This document shows positions 60,631 through 64,000 of a stretch of 64,000 bases of DNA, one piece after another (position 1 is the first letter of the stretch; the number at the start of each line of letters is the position of its first letter). Position numbers and translations under genes: made by a program. The DNA is taken from positions 62,001 through 126,000 of the forward strand of contig NZ_JADDOL010000009.1 in NCBI RefSeq assembly GCF_016906305.1, in the 5' to 3' direction. Source of the stretch: Alloalcanivorax marinus. GTDB taxonomy: Bacteria > Pseudomonadota > Gammaproteobacteria > Pseudomonadales > Alcanivoracaceae. The notes beneath the pieces were generated by a model, which worked only from the letters and a program-made list of their open reading frames with translations, made no database searches and had not been told where the DNA came from.

Positions 60631-61215
60631 ATGAACGACGACAACCGATTTCACGTGGTGGTGACCGGCGAAACGCTGGGTGGCGCGGACCCGGAGCAGG
60701 TGGCGGCGCGCCTGGCGCGGCTGTTCAAAATGCCGGACGGCAAGGCGCGGCAATTGCTCGGGGGTGGCCCGAGAACGGTCAAAAGAGACGCGGACGAAGC
60801 CACCGCGCGCAAATTCCAGGTGGCCCTGCGGCAGGCCGGCGCCCGCTGCGAACTGCGGCCGGTGGGGGCGTCCGCTAGGGGAGTGTCGGAGGAAGCGTCC
60901 GCCTCCGGTTCAGGCGCCGGTCAGGCGGCGACCGAGGCTGCCAAGGACACCCTGGCCCGGGGCGCCGAAGGCGCCGACCTGGAAACCGTGGGCACTCTGC
61001 GCACCGGCGGCACCGGTTTTACCGGGCCCTTCCAGGTGGCGCCGGTGGGGGCGGACATGGACCCTTCGGAGCGGCCCGCGCCACCGCCGGCCCCGGACAC
61101 CGGCCATCTGTCCATGGCCGAGCCCGGCGCCGTGATCGAAACGCTGAAGCGGGAGGCGCCGGCGGCGGTGCCGGACACCGGGCATCTTTCCCTGGTCGAG
61201 GAAGAGCGGGGCTGA
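60631..61215 (+). CDS. Hypothetical protein with repeated C-terminal tail
   Basis: A 194-residue protein. The first 75 residues resemble a small domain found at the N-terminus of gammaproteobacterial hypotheticals (FHVVVTGETLGGADPEQVAA, then LARLFKMPDGKARQLL), predicted alpha/beta. Then follow an Ala/Gly/Glu-rich linker and two copies of PDTGHLSM/L (residues about 153-160 and 182-189). No membrane helix in the N-terminal part is seen. Unknown function. Follows the GMC gene in the same direction and converges on the YecA-like gene. Confidence 0.65.
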   Translation: MNDDNRFHVVVTGETLGGADPEQVAARLARLFKMPDGKARQLLGGGPRTVKRDADEATARKFQVALRQAGARCELRPVGASARGVSEEASASGSGAGQAATEAAKDTLARGAEGADLETVGTLRTGGTGFTGPFQVAPVGADMDPSERPAPPPAPDTGHLSMAEPGAVIETLKREAPAAVPDTGHLSLVEEERG

Positions 61216-61218
61216 GGG

Positions 61219-61755
61219 TCAGCCTTCCGGGCCCTGGAAGTGCAGCAGGATCTCTTCCAGCACGTCGGGGATGCCCCGGCCCATCTGGCGCACCAGTTTC
61301 TCGTCGCGCCATACTTCGTCCAGCTCCGGATCCTCGTCGACGCCGGAAATCAGGATCATGGGCAGCAGCCAGTTGGCCATGGTGTCGTCTTCGTCGTCCT
61401 CGGTGAACCACTGCTGCTCGTGCAGGAACACGCCGCTGAGGAAGCCCGCGCACCAGGACGCCAGGTCATTGCCGTCGTCTTCCTGGTAGGGGTCCAGCAG
61501 GCAGGGCAGGGTGATGCGCTCGCCGGCCAGGGTGTCGGTGAGCAGGCGCGCGCGCAGTTCGTCCAGGGCCGCCGCCACGGTCTCCGGCAGGGGCATTTCC
61601 AGGGCCTCGCCGAAGTCCGCCGGGCCCTGGTAGGGGCCCACGGCGAAGGCGCACAGCAGACCGTGGGTTTCCACCCAGGAAGGCGCTTCCTCGCCCTGGT
61701 CGGCGAAATAGCGGGTGATGGTGTCCTTGAGCTGGGGATTGGCGATGGCGGTCAT
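61219..61755 (-). CDS. YecA/UPF0149-family protein
   Basis: A 178-residue acidic protein of the UPF0149 (YgfB/YecA) family, helical, with WVETHGLLCAFAVGP and LASWCAGFLSGVFLHEQQW as signature blocks. The C-terminus does not carry the SEC-C zinc motif found in YecA, so it is YgfB-like. Function unknown. ATG 61755 with AGGA just upstream gives the family length. The stop is four bases from the convergent hypothetical's stop. Confidence 0.78.
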   Translation of the reverse strand: MTAIANPQLKDTITRYFADQGEEAPSWVETHGLLCAFAVGPYQGPADFGEALEMPLPETVAAALDELRARLLTDTLAGERITLPCLLDPYQEDDGNDLASWCAGFLSGVFLHEQQWFTEDDEDDTMANWLLPMILISGVDEDPELDEVWRDEKLVRQMGRGIPDVLEEILLHFQGPEG

Positions 61756-61914
61756 GATGTCCTGGGGATGGCTGGCTCGGGCGGCCAGGATACCCGTTCG
61801 CCGCCGCCGCGCCCAGCCGTGGCCTTGCCCGGGCGGGCCGGGCCTTCTACTCTCGCTCTTCAATACGGATTATCCGGCCTTCCATCACTCATTATTGTTC
61901 AAGGAGAACCCGCC

Positions 61915-62715
61915 ATGCCCTCGTCGTCGTTAGCGGATCAGGTAGTCTGGATTACCGGTGCGTCCTCGGGCATCGGCGAGGCGGCGGCGGCGGAATACGC
62001 CCGTTACGGCGCCCGGCTGGTGCTCTCCGCCCGCCGCGAGGCGGAGCTGGAGCGGGTGCGCGCCGGTCTGGTCAATGCGGAGGAGCACCTGGTGCTGCCC
62101 CTGGACCTGGCCGACGAGGCGGCCATGGGGCCGGCCACCGAGCGGGTGCTGAACCATTTCGGTCGCATCGACCAGCTGGTGCACAACGGCGGCATCTCCC
62201 AGCGGGCCCTGGCCCGGGACACCAGCCTGGCGGTGGATCGGCGCATGATGGAAGTGAACTACTTCGGCACCGTGGCGCTGACCAAGGCGGTGTTGCCGGC
62301 GTTCCTGCGCCAGGGCGGCGGCCGCTTCGTGGTGGTCACCTCCCTGGTGGGCGAGCTGCCCACTCCCAAGCGGTCCGCCTACAGCGCCAGCAAACACGCC
62401 CTGCACGGCTTTTTCGAGGCGCTGCGCGCGGAGGAATACGACAATGGCGTGCGGGTGACCCTGGTGCTGCCCGGCTTTATTCATACCCGGTTGTCCTACA
62501 ATGCACTGGTGGGCGACGGCAGCGAGCAGGGCACCCTGGACGACGCCCAGGCCAACGGCATGGACCCGGCGGAGTGCGCCCGCAAACTGGTGGAGGCCGT
62601 GCAGCGCGGGCGCGATCAGGTTATCATCGCCGGCCGCGAGGGCGCGGGCGTCTACCTGAAGCGTTGGGCGCCGCCGCTGTACCGTCGCGTAATCCGCAAA
62701 ATCAAGGTGACCTGA
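61915..62715 (+). CDS. Short-chain dehydrogenase/reductase
   Basis: A 266-residue classical SDR: cofactor motif [18 protein letters not shown] (TGxxxGIG), [13 protein letters not shown] (NNAG-like), catalytic Ser in [22 protein letters not shown] with Tyr-xxx-Lys as YSASK. Resembles the DHRS7/YqjQ-like group. Substrate unknown. AAGGAG nine bases upstream fixes ATG 61915. It precedes ttcA by 13 bases and may be co-transcribed. Confidence 0.85.
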   Translation: MPSSSLADQVVWITGASSGIGEAAAAEYARYGARLVLSARREAELERVRAGLVNAEEHLVLPLDLADEAAMGPATERVLNHFGRIDQLVHNGGISQRALARDTSLAVDRRMMEVNYFGTVALTKAVLPAFLRQGGGRFVVVTSLVGELPTPKRSAYSASKHALHGFFEALRAEEYDNGVRVTLVLPGFIHTRLSYNALVGDGSEQGTLDDAQANGMDPAECARKLVEAVQRGRDQVIIAGREGAGVYLKRWAPPLYRRVIRKIKVT

Positions 62716-62728
62716 TCCGAGCCGTTCT

Positions 62729-63586
62729 ATGACCGCCGACGCCCTGGACGCCAAGCAACGCACCCGTTTCAACAAGCTGCAGAAGAAGCTGCGGCGTGAA
62801 ACCGGCCGTGCCATCGCCGATTTCAACATGATCGAGGAAGGCGACCGCATCATGGTGTGCCTGTCCGGTGGCAAGGACTCGTACACCATGCTGGAGATTC
62901 TGCGCAATCTGCAGCACTCGGCGCCGGTGCACTTCGAGCTGGTGGCGGTGAACCTGGATCAGAAGCAGCCCGGCTTCCCCGAGCACGTGCTGCCGGAATA
63001 CCTGGAGCGGGAAGGGGTGGCCTACCACATCCTGGAAAAGGACACCTATTCCATCGTCAAGGAGAAGGTGCCCGAGGGGAAGACCACCTGCGCGCTCTGC
63101 TCGCGTCTGCGTCGGGGCAGCCTGTACGGCTTCGCCGAGGAGATCGGCGCCAACAAGATCGCCCTGGGCCATCACCGGGACGACATCGTCGAGACCCTGT
63201 TTCTGAACATGTTCTTCGGCGGCAAGATGAAAGCCATGCCGCCCAAGCTGCGCAGTGACGACAACAAGCACATCGTGATCCGGCCACTGGCCTATTGCCG
63301 CGAGAAGGACATCGTCGAGTTCGCCGCCTTCAAGCAATTTCCGATCATTCCCTGCAACCTGTGCGGCTCCCAGGAGAACCTGCAGCGCCAGGCGGTCAAG
63401 GACATGCTCAATCAGTGGGACAAGCGGTTCCCCGGGCGCATCGAGAACATCTTCTCGGCGATCGGCAACGTGGCGCCGTCGCAGCTCGCCGATACCCGCC
63501 TGTTCGACTTCGAACACCTGGAGGACGGCCAGCAGCGCGGCGGCGCCGCCGCGCACCGGCTGGACGTGGTCAACCTGTTCCAATAA
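62729..63586 (+). CDS. ttcA: tRNA 2-thiocytidine(32) synthetase TtcA
   Basis: A 285-residue PP-loop ATPase which thiolates cytidine 32 in t[16 protein letters not shown] is the PP-loop motif (residues about 48-60). Cysteine pairs CALC ([12 protein letters not shown]) and CNLC ([15 protein letters not shown]) are the two motifs of the family; an iron-sulfur cluster is bound. [22 protein letters not shown] is the typical C-terminal block. Starts 13 bases after the SDR stop. Confidence 0.96.
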   Translation: MTADALDAKQRTRFNKLQKKLRRETGRAIADFNMIEEGDRIMVCLSGGKDSYTMLEILRNLQHSAPVHFELVAVNLDQKQPGFPEHVLPEYLEREGVAYHILEKDTYSIVKEKVPEGKTTCALCSRLRRGSLYGFAEEIGANKIALGHHRDDIVETLFLNMFFGGKMKAMPPKLRSDDNKHIVIRPLAYCREKDIVEFAAFKQFPIIPCNLCGSQENLQRQAVKDMLNQWDKRFPGRIENIFSAIGNVAPSQLADTRLFDFEHLEDGQQRGGAAAHRLDVVNLFQ

Positions 63587-63746
63587 CGATCGACGGTGAT
63601 CGTTCATTTTCCGTGACCGATGCGTCACGACGGCGGCGTCCCACCGCATGATTCACGGCGGGGTTTCCGGTAAAATGCCGCCGCTTTCCGGCCAGCACGC
63701 GTTGCCCTGGCCTCGTATCGACTCTCGACCTGAAAGGTAGGAGCAC

Positions 63747-64000
63747 ATGACCGATCGCATCCAAAAAGGCGGCCTGGACGTCGCTAAAGAACTCCATGAT
63801 CTGGTGGCCAACGAGATCGCCCCGGGCACCGGCGTGGATCCGGAGCACGTCTGGGCCGAGCTGGAAAAAATCCTCGCCGACCTGGCGCCGCGCAACAAGG
63901 CGCTGCTCGCCAAGCGCGAGGACATCCAGAAAAAGATCGACGCCTGGCACCTGGATCGCAAGGGTCAAACGATCGATCCGGCGGAGTACAAAACCTTTCT
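63747..64000 (+). CDS. glcB: Malate synthase G, 5' part (cut by the window end)
   Basis: The first 84 codons of a gene that continues beyond the window. [20 protein letters not shown], then [22 protein letters not shown] and [16 protein letters not shown], match the N-terminal clasp of malate synthase G, which joins glyoxylate and acetyl-CoA to malate in the glyoxylate shunt. Full length would be about 720 residues; only the N-terminus is visible. AGGAG lies upstream. The 160-base gap before it holds no gene; a TAAAAT at 63671 could be its -10 box. Confidence 0.9.
   Translation, partial: MTDRIQKGGLDVAKELHDLVANEIAPGTGVDPEHVWAELEKILADLAPRNKALLAKREDIQKKIDAWHLDRKGQTIDPAEYKTF

Overview
The window looks like chromosomal DNA from a high-GC gammaproteobacterium. 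It is roughly two-thirds G+C by eye, has short intergenic gaps and many 1-8 base overlaps between neighbouring genes. The mix of opgGH, imuA-imuB-dnaE2, a liu leucine operon, trhO, ttcA, malate synthase G and several acyl-CoA/GMC enzymes fits a marine or soil heterotroph of the Alcanivorax/Pseudomonas type, but I cannot fix the genus by reading. I see no rRNA, tRNA, CRISPR array, insertion sequence or prophage gene.

Layout. 1-1.8 kb: etfBA. 1.9-5.9 kb: an Anbu-proteasome cassette (circularly permuted ATP-grasp, alpha-E protein, transglutaminase, Anbu peptidase). 5.9-11.2 kb: small membrane and hypothetical proteins, an FAD oxidoreductase with an LtaS-like phosphotransferase, and a DUF2244-type operon. 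11.3-18 kb: a saccharopine-dehydrogenase-like enzyme and the SOS mutasome imuA-imuB-dnaE2 behind a clear LexA box. 18-22.5 kb: a TAT-exported subunit with a GMC oxidoreductase, a lipoprotein, an AsmA-like protein and a thioesterase.

The accessory highlight is 22.5-32.5 kb. An AraC/FeaR-like regulator is divergent from an aldehyde dehydrogenase. Next come an outer-membrane protein, a monohaem cytochrome c, and the light chain, maturation proteins and heavy chain of a tryptophan-tryptophylquinone amine dehydrogenase of the aromatic-amine type. A quinohaemoprotein dehydrogenase, broken by a frameshift before its haem domain, is divergent from these. A 34-bp motif (29/34 identical) lies upstream of both the aldehyde dehydrogenase and the quinohaemoprotein gene and probably marks one amine-utilisation regulon: amine to aldehyde in the periplasm, then aldehyde to acid in the cytoplasm.

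33.9-41.9 kb: leucine/isovalerate catabolism (liuR, liuA, liuB, liuC, liuD) plus acetoacetyl-CoA synthetase, with a perfect 16-bp LiuR-type palindrome upstream. Electrons from LiuA would go to the ETF encoded at the left end. 42-50.7 kb: a hybrid histidine kinase, an NAD(P)-binding protein, rraA, the opgG-(small gene)-opgH periplasmic glucan operon, and CBS and DUF805 proteins. 50.8-55.1 kb: malate dehydrogenase, an AraC regulator, a phasin-like protein and a type B carboxylesterase. 55.1-64 kb: a BolA-like protein, trhO, modABC, a second GMC oxidoreductase with a four-cysteine motif, a repeat-tailed hypothetical, a YecA/UPF0149 protein, an SDR, ttcA and the 5' end of malate synthase G, cut by the window edge.

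Coordinates and starts come from reading the sequence by hand. Family assignments rest on motifs I recognise, not on database searches.
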